From positions 186,001 through 250,000 of the forward strand of contig NZ_JOID01000001.1 of the NCBI RefSeq assembly GCF_000719865.1: a stretch of 64,000 bases of DNA, read 5' to 3'. Shown piece after piece: positions 41,696-49,959 of the stretch. The translations under genes and the position numbers were made by a program. The notes beneath the pieces were generated by a model that had not been told where the DNA came from, did no database searches, and worked only from the letters and a program-made list of their open reading frames with translations. How positions within the stretch are numbered: position 1 is the first letter of the stretch; each line of letters opens with the position of its first letter. The stretch comes from Streptomyces albus subsp. albus (GTDB lineage Bacteria; Actinomycetota; Actinomycetes; Streptomycetales; Streptomycetaceae).

Positions 41696-42094
41696 TCAGC
41701 GGCCGTCCGCCAGCACCCGCTCCAGCACGCGCGCGGCACTCCGCTCGACGTCCTTCGTGGCGGTCAGCAAGGTCAGCCCGCCGTCGCCGCGCGCCAGTCC
41801 GCGCAGCCGGTCCAGGGCCTCCCGCCCCTCCGGCCCGCCGAGCTCCGCCCGGTAGCGTTCCGCGAACTCCTCGAAGCGCTCCGGGTCGTGGCCGTACCAG
41901 CGGCGCAGCTCGCTCGACGGGGCGGCCTCCTTGCACCACTCGTCCAGTTCCGCCGCCTCCTTGGCGAGCCCGCGCGGCCAGAGCCGGTCCACCAGCACCC
42001 GCGCCCCGTCGCCCGGCCCCGCCTCCTCGTACACCCGCCGCACCCGTACGTCCCGCTTGCCGGTCACGCCGCCTCCCGTTCGCCCGGACATCAT
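41696..42094 (-). CDS. DUF488 family protein
   Basis: A 132-residue protein. VRVRRVYEEAGPGDGARVLVDRLWPRG is the family-defining N-terminal motif, followed by WCKEAAPSSELRRWYGHDPERF and GLTLLTATKDVERSAARVL. Function is unproven. The ATG at 42094 has AGGGGG 7 bases upstream; a GTG nine codons later, after GGGAGG, is an equal alternative. Single gene. Confidence 0.82.
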   Translation of the reverse strand: MMSGRTGGGVTGKRDVRVRRVYEEAGPGDGARVLVDRLWPRGLAKEAAELDEWCKEAAPSSELRRWYGHDPERFEEFAERYRAELGGPEGREALDRLRGLARGDGGLTLLTATKDVERSAARVLERVLADGR

Positions 42095-42265
42095 GGGAAC
42101 CCCCTGGCACACAGCACGATTCTCCAAGACCCCCCGGCAGTGCGCTCTGCGGCGACCCGCCCGGAACCACTGCCGGACGGAACGCCGGACGCCCGGGTCG
42201 CGAGCGTTCGCCCCACCCACCGCATCGGGCCCCGCCCACTCTTCCGAGTGCATAGTCCAGCAGGG

Positions 42266-42295
42266 CTAGACTTGAGCGTTCTATCGTCACTAGAC
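42266..42295 (+). repeat. CTAGAC direct repeats before the hicAB locus
   Basis: CTAGAC occurs at 42266-42271 and 42290-42295, 24 bases apart, immediately before the hicA remnant. The stretch is AT-rich and contains TTGAGC at 42272-42277. It may be the HicB operator and promoter of the locus. Confidence 0.4.
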
Positions 42296-42303
42296 ATACA
42301 CTC

Positions 42304-42476
42304 GTGAAGTACAAGACCCTGGTCGGCAGGATCAGGAAAGCAGCCAAGGCCAAGGACATTCCCTTCGAGTTGCGCCGGCAGTGGTCATCCCGAAGCACAA
42401 GGAGATCAACGAGATCACGGCAGAGGGCATCTGCAAGGCGCTGGAATCGGAACTCGGAGAGAGGTGGTGGCGATGA
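42304..42476 (+). pseudogene. hicA: hicA toxin remnant with internal deletion
   Basis: GTG at 42304 starts KYKTLVGRIRKAAKAKDIPFEL, a normal HicA N-terminus. From 42381 the HicA C-terminus continues in another frame: VVIPKHKEINEITAEG, then ELGERWWR and TGA at 42474-42476. The part between, which holds the catalytic glycine-His segment of HicA, is missing. The two frames differ such that 37 or 40 bases would restore both frame and family length (about 70 residues). The toxin is therefore almost certainly inactive. The remnant stop overlaps the hicB ATG, so read-through coupling is kept. Confidence 0.85.
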
Positions 42477-42913
42477 AGATCTATCGTGTGACGGCACGCC
42501 GGGCGGGTAACTGGTGGGCGCTGGAAGTGCCCGCTCTGCCAGGCGTCTTCAGCCAGACCAAGCGGCTCGACAAGGCGGAGGAGGCCGCGCGCGAGGCGAT
42601 CGCCGTCATGCTCGGCACCGATCCCGGGGACATCGGGGTCTCCGTCGAAACGGAACTGCCGGAGGAGGCGCGGCAGGCCCTGGAGCAGGCGGAGCGCGCG
42701 AAGCGGGCCACCTCGGAGGCCGCGGAGGCGGAGCGCCGTGCCATGCGCCGAGCGGCGGAGGTCCTCACCCGGGATCTGAGCCAGCGGGACGCCGGCCGGG
42801 TCATGGGGGTGTCCTTCCAGCGAGTGTCGCAACTCCTCGGGCCGGACCCCGCCGCCCGCAGGTCGAAGCAGGCCGGGAGCACTCGGCGCGCCAAGAAGCG
42901 GGTGGAGGGCTGA
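42473..42913 (+). CDS. hicB: HicB-like antitoxin
   Basis: A 146-residue antitoxin. The N-terminal RNase-H-like fold has YRVTARRAGNWWALEVPALPGVFSQTKRLDKAEEAAREAI. A charged helical linker (about 60-100) follows. The C-terminal DNA-binding part is RDLSQRDAGRVMGVSFQRVSQLL. HicB neutralises HicA and represses its promoter. ATG at 42473 has GGAGAGAGG upstream. The frame is intact although the toxin is broken, so it may be kept as a regulator or as protection against related toxins. Confidence 0.88.
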   Translation: MKIYRVTARRAGNWWALEVPALPGVFSQTKRLDKAEEAAREAIAVMLGTDPGDIGVSVETELPEEARQALEQAERAKRATSEAAEAERRAMRRAAEVLTRDLSQRDAGRVMGVSFQRVSQLLGPDPAARRSKQAGSTRRAKKRVEG

Positions 42914-43126
42914 GGCTCACCGTGGCCACCGAGCGTCCCGCCGTAGGGCGGCGAGGCGCTCGCCCCGCCAGGGCGACGCCGCCCCGGGCCGGCCGCCGGA
43001 GGCGGTGCGTGGCCGTGTTGCGGCCGGATTGGCCGCCGCGCTGAGCATCCGCGGGATTTCCTCCGTACTGCTGGGAGAAGGCCGGGGGCTACTGTCGGTA
43101 GCCGGGCGCAGCGGGGAGGCAGGACC

Positions 43127-44608
43127 GTGAGCATCACCACTGAGACATCGACGAGGCAGCCGACGGCACCACCGTCGGCGGCCGGTATGCCGGCGCCTCA
43201 GACGACGATCCGGACGATCGCGGACTTCGGGCGCGCGGCGCGGCGGCGGGCCGAGGCCCGGATGCGGCCGCGCAGTTCCGGTGCCCTGCCCGTGCTGGGC
43301 CTGCTGTGGGCGGGAGCCCTCGCCGTGCTGGGCCTGTGGTGGTACAACACCCCGGTCGTCTCGGCGACCACCGACTGGATCACCGGGGCCGGGCGGATCA
43401 CCGGGCTGCTGGCCGGCTACTCCACGGCCGTGGTGGTGCTGCTCATGGCCCGCGTGCCCGTGCTGGAGCGGCGGATCGGCTCGGACCGGGTGGCCCGCTG
43501 GCACGCGATGGCGGGCCGCTACACGATCAGCCTGATCGTGGCCCACACCGCGCTCATCGTCTGGGGTTACGCGGAGCAGGCCGGGGCCGGCCTCGTCGAC
43601 CAGTTCCTCACCGTCGTCCTCGAGTTCCCGGACATGATCGAGGCAGCCATCGGCACCGTGCTGCTGGTGGTGATCGGCCTCGTCTCGGCCGGCGCCGCGC
43701 GGCGGAAGCTGCCCTACGAGCTCTGGTACTACCTGCATCTGCTCACCTACGCCGCCGTGTTCCTCGCCTTCTGGCACCAGCTCTCCACCGGCACCGAGTT
43801 CATCGCCGTCCCGGCGGCGCGGACGGCCTGGTACGCGCTGTACGGCGCGGTGACCGCGCTCATGGTCTGGTACCGGATCATCACCCCGGTCCGGCTCAAC
43901 CTGCGGCATCAGCTGCGGGTGGAGTCGGTGGTCGAGGAGGCGGCGGGCGTCACCTCCGTCATCATGTCGGGGCGGGACCTGGACGGGCTGGACGCCGAGG
44001 CGGGGCAGTTCTTCCGCTGGCGGTTCCTGGCCCCGGGGCTCCGCTGGACCTCGAACCCGTACTCCCTGTCGGCCACGCCGCGCGACGACCGGCTGCGCAT
44101 CACCGTCAAGGCGGCGGGCGACCACAGCGCCGCCCTGGCCGCGCTCCCCGCCGGTACCCGGGTGTGGGCCGAGGGCCCGTACGGCGCGCTCACCGCCGCC
44201 CGCCGGCAGCGGCCCCGCGGCGAGGAGCGGCGGCGCGGCACCAAGGTGCTGCTGATCGCGGGCGGGGCCGGGATCACCCCCATGCGGGCGCTGTTCGAGA
44301 CGATCCCCGCCGCCCCGGGGGACCTGACGCTGCTGTACCGGGCCCGCCGCAAGGAGGACCTGGTGCTCTGGGACGAGCTGCGCGTCATCGCCGCGCGGCG
44401 GCAGGCGAAGCTGTTCTCCGCCGTCAACGAGCCCGACGGCACCCGGCCGCAGATCACCGCCGAGGGCATGGCCCGCGTCCTGCCCGACATCGCCAAGCAC
44501 GACGTCTACCTGTGCGGACCTCCCGGCCTCGCCGAGGAGTTCCAGGCCATCCTGCGGGAGGCCGGGGTGCCGGCCCGCCGCATCCACCACGAGTCCTTCG
44601 AGCTGTGA
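43127..44608 (+). CDS. Membrane ferredoxin/ferric reductase-type flavoprotein
   Basis: A 493-residue redox protein. The N-terminal half has six or so membrane helices with paired His (IVAHTALIV, YYLHLLTYAAVFLAFWHQL) that would bind haem, as in ferric-reductase-like domains. The C-terminal half is an FNR-type module: FRWRFLAPGLRWTSNPYSLSATP (FAD site), LLIAGGAGITPMRALFE (NAD site) and VYLCGPPGLAEEFQ. It should pass electrons from NAD(P)H to the outside. GTG at 43127 has GGGAGG 7 bases upstream. It heads an operon with an FMN-binding protein and ApbE. Confidence 0.88.
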   Translation: MSITTETSTRQPTAPPSAAGMPAPQTTIRTIADFGRAARRRAEARMRPRSSGALPVLGLLWAGALAVLGLWWYNTPVVSATTDWITGAGRITGLLAGYSTAVVVLLMARVPVLERRIGSDRVARWHAMAGRYTISLIVAHTALIVWGYAEQAGAGLVDQFLTVVLEFPDMIEAAIGTVLLVVIGLVSAGAARRKLPYELWYYLHLLTYAAVFLAFWHQLSTGTEFIAVPAARTAWYALYGAVTALMVWYRIITPVRLNLRHQLRVESVVEEAAGVTSVIMSGRDLDGLDAEAGQFFRWRFLAPGLRWTSNPYSLSATPRDDRLRITVKAAGDHSAALAALPAGTRVWAEGPYGALTAARRQRPRGEERRRGTKVLLIAGGAGITPMRALFETIPAAPGDLTLLYRARRKEDLVLWDELRVIAARRQAKLFSAVNEPDGTRPQITAEGMARVLPDIAKHDVYLCGPPGLAEEFQAILREAGVPARRIHHESFEL

Positions 44609-44639
44609 GCCACAGCCAGAGCGAGCCGGAGCAGAACCC

Positions 44640-45236
44640 ATGAGGAAGCACCCGATCCGCCGTGTCGTCCTGGGCAGCGCCGCCACCGTCTCCGGTGTCG
44701 TGCTGCTGCTGGCCCTCAAGATGCCGTACGCGCCGTGGGAGGCCGAGCGGACCTCCGCCGCGCAACCGCCGGCCGCCGGGGCGCCGGCGGCGCCCGGCGC
44801 GGGCGGCGCGGCCTCACCGGGCGCGCCGGCCGGGGACCCGGCGGGCGGCGCTCCGGCCGGCGGCGGTGCCCCGGCCGGCGGCGGCGAGGCGGGCGGCGGC
44901 GAGGCCGCGGCGCCGGGCGGCGGGCAGGGCGGGGGCGGTGGGGGCGGGGCCCAGGCGGCGCCCCGTACCGTCACCGGCGATCTCGTCAAGACGGAGTACG
45001 GGCCCGTCCAGGCCCGGATCACCCTCACCGGCGGGAAGATCACCGCGGCGGACGCCGCCCAGTCCCCGTCCGGCAACCCGCAGACGGAGTCGATCACGGC
45101 GCGGGCGGTGCCCGAGCTCGGGAAGCGCGCGGTGCAGGCGCAGAGCGCGGACATCGACACCGTCTCCGGCGCCACCTTCACCAGCGAGGGCTACAAGAAG
45201 TCCCTGCAGAGCGCCCTGGACCGGGCCGGTGGCTGA
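44640..45236 (+). CDS. Extracellular FMN-binding domain protein
   Basis: A 198-residue protein. MRKHPIRRVVLGSAATVSGVVLLLALKM is a membrane anchor or signal. A roughly 70-residue Gly/Ala/Pro linker leads to an FMN_bind domain with DTVSGATFTSEGYKKSLQSAL. The SGAT motif is where FMN is covalently attached to Thr by ApbE. It lies between the reductase and the ApbE gene, so electrons probably flow from the reductase to this outside flavin. It begins 31 bases after the reductase stop. Confidence 0.9.
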   Translation: MRKHPIRRVVLGSAATVSGVVLLLALKMPYAPWEAERTSAAQPPAAGAPAAPGAGGAASPGAPAGDPAGGAPAGGGAPAGGGEAGGGEAAAPGGGQGGGGGGGAQAAPRTVTGDLVKTEYGPVQARITLTGGKITAADAAQSPSGNPQTESITARAVPELGKRAVQAQSADIDTVSGATFTSEGYKKSLQSALDRAGG

Positions 45237-45999
45237 ACCTCCCCGGTTCCGCCGGGTCGAGGAGGCCATGGGCACGGTCTTCTCCTTCGACGTCCGGGGC
45301 CCGCGCGCGCACGACGCCGGGCCGGCGGTCGAGGAGGCGGTGGCCTGGCTGCACCGGGTGGACGAGCTGTTCTCCCCCTACCGGGAGGACAGCGAGCTGA
45401 GCCGGCTGGCGCGCGGCGAGCTGTCCGCCGGTGACTGCGATCCGCTGATCGCGGAGGTCCTGCTGCTCTGCGAGGGCGCGGAGGAGATGAGCGACGGCTG
45501 GTTCAGCACCCGGTACGCCGGCGGGCTCGACCCGACCGGGCTGGTCAAGGGCTGGGCGGTGGAGAAGGCCTCCCAGCGGCTGGCCGAGGCCGGGGCCGCC
45601 GACACCTGCGTGAACGGCGGCGGGGACATCCAGCTGTGCGGCCGCGCCGGTCCCGGGCGGCCCTGGCGCACCGGGATCAGCGACCCGCTGCGGCCGGGCC
45701 GGCTCGCCGCGGTCGTCGAGGGCGAGGGCCGGCTCGCCGTGGCCACCAGCGGCACGGCCGAGCGCGGCTGCCACGTCCTGAATCCGCACACCGGTTCCCC
45801 GCCCCGGCACGGACTGGTCTCGGTCACGGTGCTGGCGGAGGGCCTGACGGCGGCGGACGCCTGGGCGACGGCGGCCTTCGCGCGGGGCCGCTCGGCACGG
45901 GACTGGCTGGAGGCGCTGCCGGACGTGGAGGCGTTCGCGGTGACGGCGGACGGCGGCACCTGGAGCACGACGGGCTTCGAGAAGTTCACGGCCTCCTGA
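45229..45999 (+). CDS. apbE: FAD:protein FMN transferase
   Basis: A 256-residue ApbE-type flavin transferase. AMGTVFSFDVRG, WLHRVDELFSPYREDSELSRL, GLVKGWAVEKASQRL, NGGGDIQL and LAVATSGTAERG are its motifs, with Asp of TAADAWATAAF near the metal site. It attaches FMN to the neighbouring FMN_bind protein. The GTG at 45229 overlaps the upstream stop by 8 bases. No signal peptide is obvious, so it may work inside before export, or export may rely on an unusual signal. Confidence 0.92.
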   Translation: MAEPPRFRRVEEAMGTVFSFDVRGPRAHDAGPAVEEAVAWLHRVDELFSPYREDSELSRLARGELSAGDCDPLIAEVLLLCEGAEEMSDGWFSTRYAGGLDPTGLVKGWAVEKASQRLAEAGAADTCVNGGGDIQLCGRAGPGRPWRTGISDPLRPGRLAAVVEGEGRLAVATSGTAERGCHVLNPHTGSPPRHGLVSVTVLAEGLTAADAWATAAFARGRSARDWLEALPDVEAFAVTADGGTWSTTGFEKFTAS

Positions 46000-46430
46000 G
46001 CCCCGGCTCCCGCACGCCGGCCCGGCACCCCATCGGCCGGGCCCGCCGGCCCTCGCGGGGACGACGCCGGCGTCCGCACCCGTCGCCGGTCTGCCCGATC
46101 GGGGCTGTTCCGCACCCGTCCCGGCTTGCCGGACGCCCGAGGGGCGGTGGCGGCCACCCCGCAGCGGGCCCGAGGCTTCCAGTTCCGGCGCACGGCCCCG
46201 GGACGCCGGGCTTTCCCGGCAGCGGGAACCGCGCGGCCCCATCGCCCTGACCGCGCGGACGGAAACGGATGCGGACCGGAGCGTTCTGGTGGGAGCGGGC
46301 CGCGGGTAGCCTCCCGGGGACGGCAAGCGCGAGGGGCCCGCGCGGGCGGGCGCCCCGACCGGCTCCGGCCATGGGCCGTGTCACCGCGCGGATTCCCCGC
46401 CATGGCCAGGGAAGCGGGCACCGAACCCCT
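46000..46430. other. 431-base non-coding stretch
   Basis: Between apbE and the DUF397 gene. Very GC-rich with no recognisable gene, no helix-turn-helix partner gene for the DUF397 protein, and no clear terminator. The right part presumably holds the DUF397 promoter. Confidence 0.5.
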
Positions 46431-46652
46431 ATGAGCACGTATGTCCCCGATGCCTCGGCACTGGCCGTGCGCTGGACGGCCTCCTCGTACAGCGGCGGAA
46501 GCGACAACTGCGTCGAAGTGGCCCCGTACGGGCGGGAGACCGTGGCCGTGCGGCAGTCCGAGGATCCGTCCGGGCCCGCGCTGGTGCTGCGGGCCGACGA
46601 GTGGGCGGCGTTCATCGCCGACATCCGGGCCGGGGAGTTCGATCTGCTCTAG
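46431..46652 (+). CDS. Orphan DUF397 protein
   Basis: A 73-residue DUF397 protein: VRWTASSYSGGSDNCVEVAPYG, then VAVRQSEDPSGPALVLRADEWAAFIADI. The whole domain is intact. Unlike the pair at 2.1-3.2 kb there is no XRE regulator gene in front of it. The ATG at 46431 lacks a clear ribosome site. It may act with a regulator elsewhere. Confidence 0.88.
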   Translation: MSTYVPDASALAVRWTASSYSGGSDNCVEVAPYGRETVAVRQSEDPSGPALVLRADEWAAFIADIRAGEFDLL

Positions 46653-46729
46653 CCGGTGACCTCGCACACGGCGGTCCGGGTTTCCGGCCGGGTCCGGTTT
46701 CGCCGGGGGGACCGGAACCGAGCCGCCGG

Positions 46730-47500
46730 TCAGCCGCCCTGGTAGGTCGTGGTGCACAGCAGCTTGGAGTCGCCGTCCACCAGGTAGGCCCAGTAGCGCG
46801 TCCGGTCACCCGCCGCCCGGCGGCAGTTGTCCGCGTTGGCACCCGCCGGGGCGCGGTAGACGCCCGTGATGTGCATGATCTGGTTGTACGGGGCGGGCAC
46901 CGGCTCGCGCCGGCAGTCCACGGCCGTCATCAGGCCGAGGGAGATCGCGTCGCCGGACTGCCGGCCGAGCATGCAGTAGGTGGCGTGGTAGATGCGGGAG
47001 AGGCAGAGCTTCGTGGTGTCGCCGGTGGTGGCGGACCGGTGGCTCCAGTACGACCTTCCGTCACCCGTGGGACAGGCCGTGTCGGTGGCGGTCACCTGCA
47101 CCTGCGCCTGCTCACCGGCGCAGGACACGGGGTCCGGCGGAACATCGGCGCTCCAGTCGATGCTCTTGCCCCCGCGGCCCGTGTCGTAGACCGCCAAACA
47201 GTCGCCGGCCGAGATGGCTTGGAACGCCTCTTCGGTGGGATCCGGAGTGGGTGCCGGCGGCTCGGGGTCGGGCTCGTCCGCGTTCCCCTCACCGATCTCG
47301 GGGTCATCGGGGATGCGGACGGTCGGCGAAGGCGTGTACGAGGCCGGACTGGAACGGGACGGCTGCGAGTCGGCCAACAGGACCTTCAGCTCCGTCGCGT
47401 TGCTCACGCCCAGCCAGGTCAGGATCGACAGCACGGATGCGATTCCGCCGACCAGTGCCAACACCTTGGCAGTGGAATGATCACTGGATGCGCCTGCCAC
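46730..47500 (-). CDS. Membrane-anchored, Cys-rich extracellular protein
   Basis: A 256-residue protein. One N-terminal helix (about 12-31, VLALVGGIASVLSILTWLGV) is followed by a Pro/Glu/Asp linker and an extracellular domain with about eight Cys (AGDCLAVYD, PVSCAGEQAQ, TACPTGDGR, KLCLSRIYHATYCML, DCRREP, NCRRA, LLCTTTYQGG). Such Cys-paired domains are common in Streptomyces surface proteins, with unknown roles. GTG at 47500 has GGGGAGG 8 bases upstream. Confidence 0.75.
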   Translation of the reverse strand: MAGASSDHSTAKVLALVGGIASVLSILTWLGVSNATELKVLLADSQPSRSSPASYTPSPTVRIPDDPEIGEGNADEPDPEPPAPTPDPTEEAFQAISAGDCLAVYDTGRGGKSIDWSADVPPDPVSCAGEQAQVQVTATDTACPTGDGRSYWSHRSATTGDTTKLCLSRIYHATYCMLGRQSGDAISLGLMTAVDCRREPVPAPYNQIMHITGVYRAPAGANADNCRRAAGDRTRYWAYLVDGDSKLLCTTTYQGG

Positions 47501-47839
47501 GATGACCTCCCCCGAGACTCAGGCGATATTAGCGATTCCGGCGCCGCTGAGAGCCGAACTCCCGTCATCCCGCCCCGGTTCCGTCCCGCACGGATTCGGC
47601 ACCCCGCGGAGCGCCGCCCGGCCGGATCACCGTTCCCGCGGATCGGTCAGGTGCGGGATCGGCCCGGACGCGGGGGTGCGGTGCGGCGGCTTCGCGGCAC
47701 GTCGCCGCGGCGCGGCCCGCTTGGGTCACGGCGCGTCCGGGTGACGGCCCGCCGGACGGCGGCTCGCGGCAGCCCGGCCGTTGACGTCGCCGCGACACGG
47801 GCGGTGCCCGCGCCGGGGCGGGGTCAGCCGGTGGCGGAA
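47501..47839. other. 339-base non-coding stretch
   Basis: Upstream of the Cys-rich protein gene and downstream of the ABC permease gene (both minus strand). It should hold the promoter for the former. No gene or clear hairpin is seen; TCAGCCGGTGGC is directly repeated near 47824-47850, the second copy overlapping the permease 3' end. Confidence 0.45.
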
Positions 47840-49063
47840 TCAGCCGGTGGCCAGGGCGCCGGCGGGGGCGACCCGGGCCGCGCGCACCGCCGGGTAGAGA
47901 CCGGCCAGCGCGCCGATGAGCAGGGTCCCCGCCACCCCGGCCGCGAGCACTTCCGCGGGCAGTGCCACCGGCCAGCCCCGGTTGGCCGCGTATCCGCCCG
48001 TGATCAGTCCGCCGAGCACGGCCCCACCCACACCGCCGAGGCCCGCGAGGACCAGGGACTCGGCGAGGAACTGGGTCCGGATCTGGCCACGGGTCGCCCC
48101 CAGCGCCCGGCGGAGCCCGATCTCGCCCCGGCGTTCCAGCACCGAGATCACCATGGTGTTGGCGACGCCGATCCCGCCGACGAGCAGGGCCACCGCCCCG
48201 ATGCCGAGCAGCAGTCCGGTGAACGCCCGGTCCGCCGCGGCCCGGGCCGCGAGGGCCTCCGAGGGGCGGCTGACCTCCACCGTCTCCGGGCGGGGCGGGT
48301 TGACGGTGCGGGCGAGCACTCCGCGGACCGCGGTGACCGCGCTCTCCTCGGCCCGTACGTAGAGCAGGGTGGACCCGCCGTCGAACCCCAGCCGGTCCTC
48401 GGCCGCTTCGTAGCCCACCAGCGCCGCCCGGTCGAGTTCGGGGGCGAGCACGACCGGGTCCAGCACGCCGGTCACCGTGAACCACTCGTCCCCGATGCGG
48501 ATCCGGAGATCCGGATCCGCGCGGGCGATGCCCAGCCGCCTGGCCGTGACCGAGCCCAGGACGACCGCGGGATAGCGTGCGGTCGCCCGGTTCAGCCAGC
48601 TGCCGCTGGCGGTCGTCCCGCCGAGGGTGCGCAGCAGGTCGGTGCGGGCCGCCACCACTTCCAGCGCGTTGGTCTCCCCTTCGGGGATCAGATCGCTGCG
48701 GTACACCCGGGCGTCCACCGCGCCGGTCGCGCTGACCCGGGTGACGGGCCGCAGCCGCCGCACCATGGGCACCGCCTCGGGGGGCAGTGCGGCTTCCTCG
48801 CCCGACACCGTCCGGCCCGCCGAGACCCGGAGCAGGTTGGTGCCGAGCCGGTCGAGGGTCCGGTCCAGTTCCGCGTGGCTGGAGGTGGAGATACCCATGA
48901 CGGCGACCATCGCGGCGATCCCGATGGCGATGCCCGACGCGGACAGCACGGCCCGCAGCGGTCTGGCGCGCACGCCGATCAGGCTCAACTGCCAGATGTC
49001 GGCCGGGCTGAGCCGGGACGGCCGCAGGCGTGGCGTGCGGCCGTCCCGTGCGGGGCGGGTCAT
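47840..49063 (-). CDS. MacB/FtsX-type ABC permease
   Basis: A 407-residue permease. A first helix (AVLSASGIAIGIAAMVAVMGI, about 40-60) is followed by a large extracytoplasmic domain of about 200 residues, then three helices with GIGVANTMVISVLERRGEIGLRRALGATRGQI, the conserved MacB cytoplasmic motif. Such permeases do mechanical work on the outside or drive export of substrates such as antimicrobials. ATG at 49063 overlaps the ATPase stop by 4 bases (ATGA). It is the last gene of a lipoprotein-adaptor-ATPase-permease operon. Confidence 0.9.
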   Translation of the reverse strand: MTRPARDGRTPRLRPSRLSPADIWQLSLIGVRARPLRAVLSASGIAIGIAAMVAVMGISTSSHAELDRTLDRLGTNLLRVSAGRTVSGEEAALPPEAVPMVRRLRPVTRVSATGAVDARVYRSDLIPEGETNALEVVAARTDLLRTLGGTTASGSWLNRATARYPAVVLGSVTARRLGIARADPDLRIRIGDEWFTVTGVLDPVVLAPELDRAALVGYEAAEDRLGFDGGSTLLYVRAEESAVTAVRGVLARTVNPPRPETVEVSRPSEALAARAAADRAFTGLLLGIGAVALLVGGIGVANTMVISVLERRGEIGLRRALGATRGQIRTQFLAESLVLAGLGGVGGAVLGGLITGGYAANRGWPVALPAEVLAAGVAGTLLIGALAGLYPAVRAARVAPAGALATG

Positions 49064-49959
49064 GGCGCGGCCTCCTCGGGCGCGGGGCGGGCGTGCGGGC
49101 CGCCGGTCCCGGGGGCCGCGCCGGCCGGCTCCCGGGGCGCTGCCGCGTCCGCCGTCCCGGGCGGGGTGGTGTGGTCGGCGACCACGCGGCCGTCGCGCAT
49201 CCGCACCCGGCGGGGCAGTCTTCCGGCGAGCTCCTGGTCGTGGGTGATGACGACGACGGTCGTGCCGTCGTCGTTGAGTCCGCGCAGCAGTTCGAGGACC
49301 TGTTCGCCGGAGGCCGTGTCGAGGGCCCCGGTGGGCTCGTCCGCCAGCAGCAGCCGGGGCCGCCCGACCACCGCGCGGGCCAGCGCGACCCGTTGCTTCT
49401 CGCCACCGGAGAGCTGGTGCGGCCGGTGACCGAGCCGGCGCCCCAGCCCGAGCCGTTCCAGGCACTCGGCCGCGGCCGCGCGGCGGCGGCTCCGGGGCAG
49501 CCCGGTGTAGAGCAGGCCGTCGGCCACGCTGTCGACGGCCGGGACTCCGGCGCCGAGGAAGAACTGCTGGAAGACGAATCCGATCCGCTGGGCGCGCAGG
49601 GCGGAGAGCTCCCGGTCGGACAGCGCGTCCAGCGGGAAGCCGTCGACGGTCACGCGCCCGGCGGTGGGCCGGTCGAGGGTGCCGAGCAGATGCAGCAGGG
49701 TGGACTTGCCGGAGCCGGACGGCCCGGTGACGGCGACCAGTTCGCCGTGTCCGATGCGGAGGTCCACCTCACGGACCGCGTGGACCGGCGGGGTTCCGGG
49801 GTAGCTGCGGGAGACGCCGGTCAGTTCCACCACGGAGCGCTCCTGCCGGGCGGACGCGGCAGGGTGCTCGCGGCTGGTGCCGCTTGCGCTGCTCATGCGG
49901 CTCGTGCGGCCCGTCCGGCTCGTGCGGCTCGTGCGGCCTGTGCCGCTCTCGTCGCTCAC
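49060..49959 (-). CDS. MacB/LolD-type ABC ATPase
   Basis: A 299-residue ATP-binding protein. Walker A is GPSGSGKST, the signature LSGGEKQRVALARA, Walker B LLLADEPTGALD, and the switch His in VVITHDQEL. The first about 42 residues are Arg/Thr/Ser repeats (GRTSRTSRTGRTSRMS) and the last 35 are Pro/Ala-rich. GTG at 49959 overlaps the adaptor stop by 4 bases. With the permease it forms an export or mechanotransmission complex. Confidence 0.92.
   Translation of the reverse strand: MSDESGTGRTSRTSRTGRTSRMSSASGTSREHPAASARQERSVVELTGVSRSYPGTPPVHAVREVDLRIGHGELVAVTGPSGSGKSTLLHLLGTLDRPTAGRVTVDGFPLDALSDRELSALRAQRIGFVFQQFFLGAGVPAVDSVADGLLYTGLPRSRRRAAAAECLERLGLGRRLGHRPHQLSGGEKQRVALARAVVGRPRLLLADEPTGALDTASGEQVLELLRGLNDDGTTVVVITHDQELAGRLPRRVRMRDGRVVADHTTPPGTADAAAPREPAGAAPGTGGPHARPAPEEAAP

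Noticed and set aside
42917..45181. 754-codon minus-strand open frame
   Set aside because: It is antisense to the reductase and FMN-binding genes, whose family motifs and ribosome sites are clear.
46601..49429. 942-codon plus-strand open frame
   Set aside because: Antisense to the Cys-rich protein and ABC permease genes; low-complexity Arg/Gly/Pro product.
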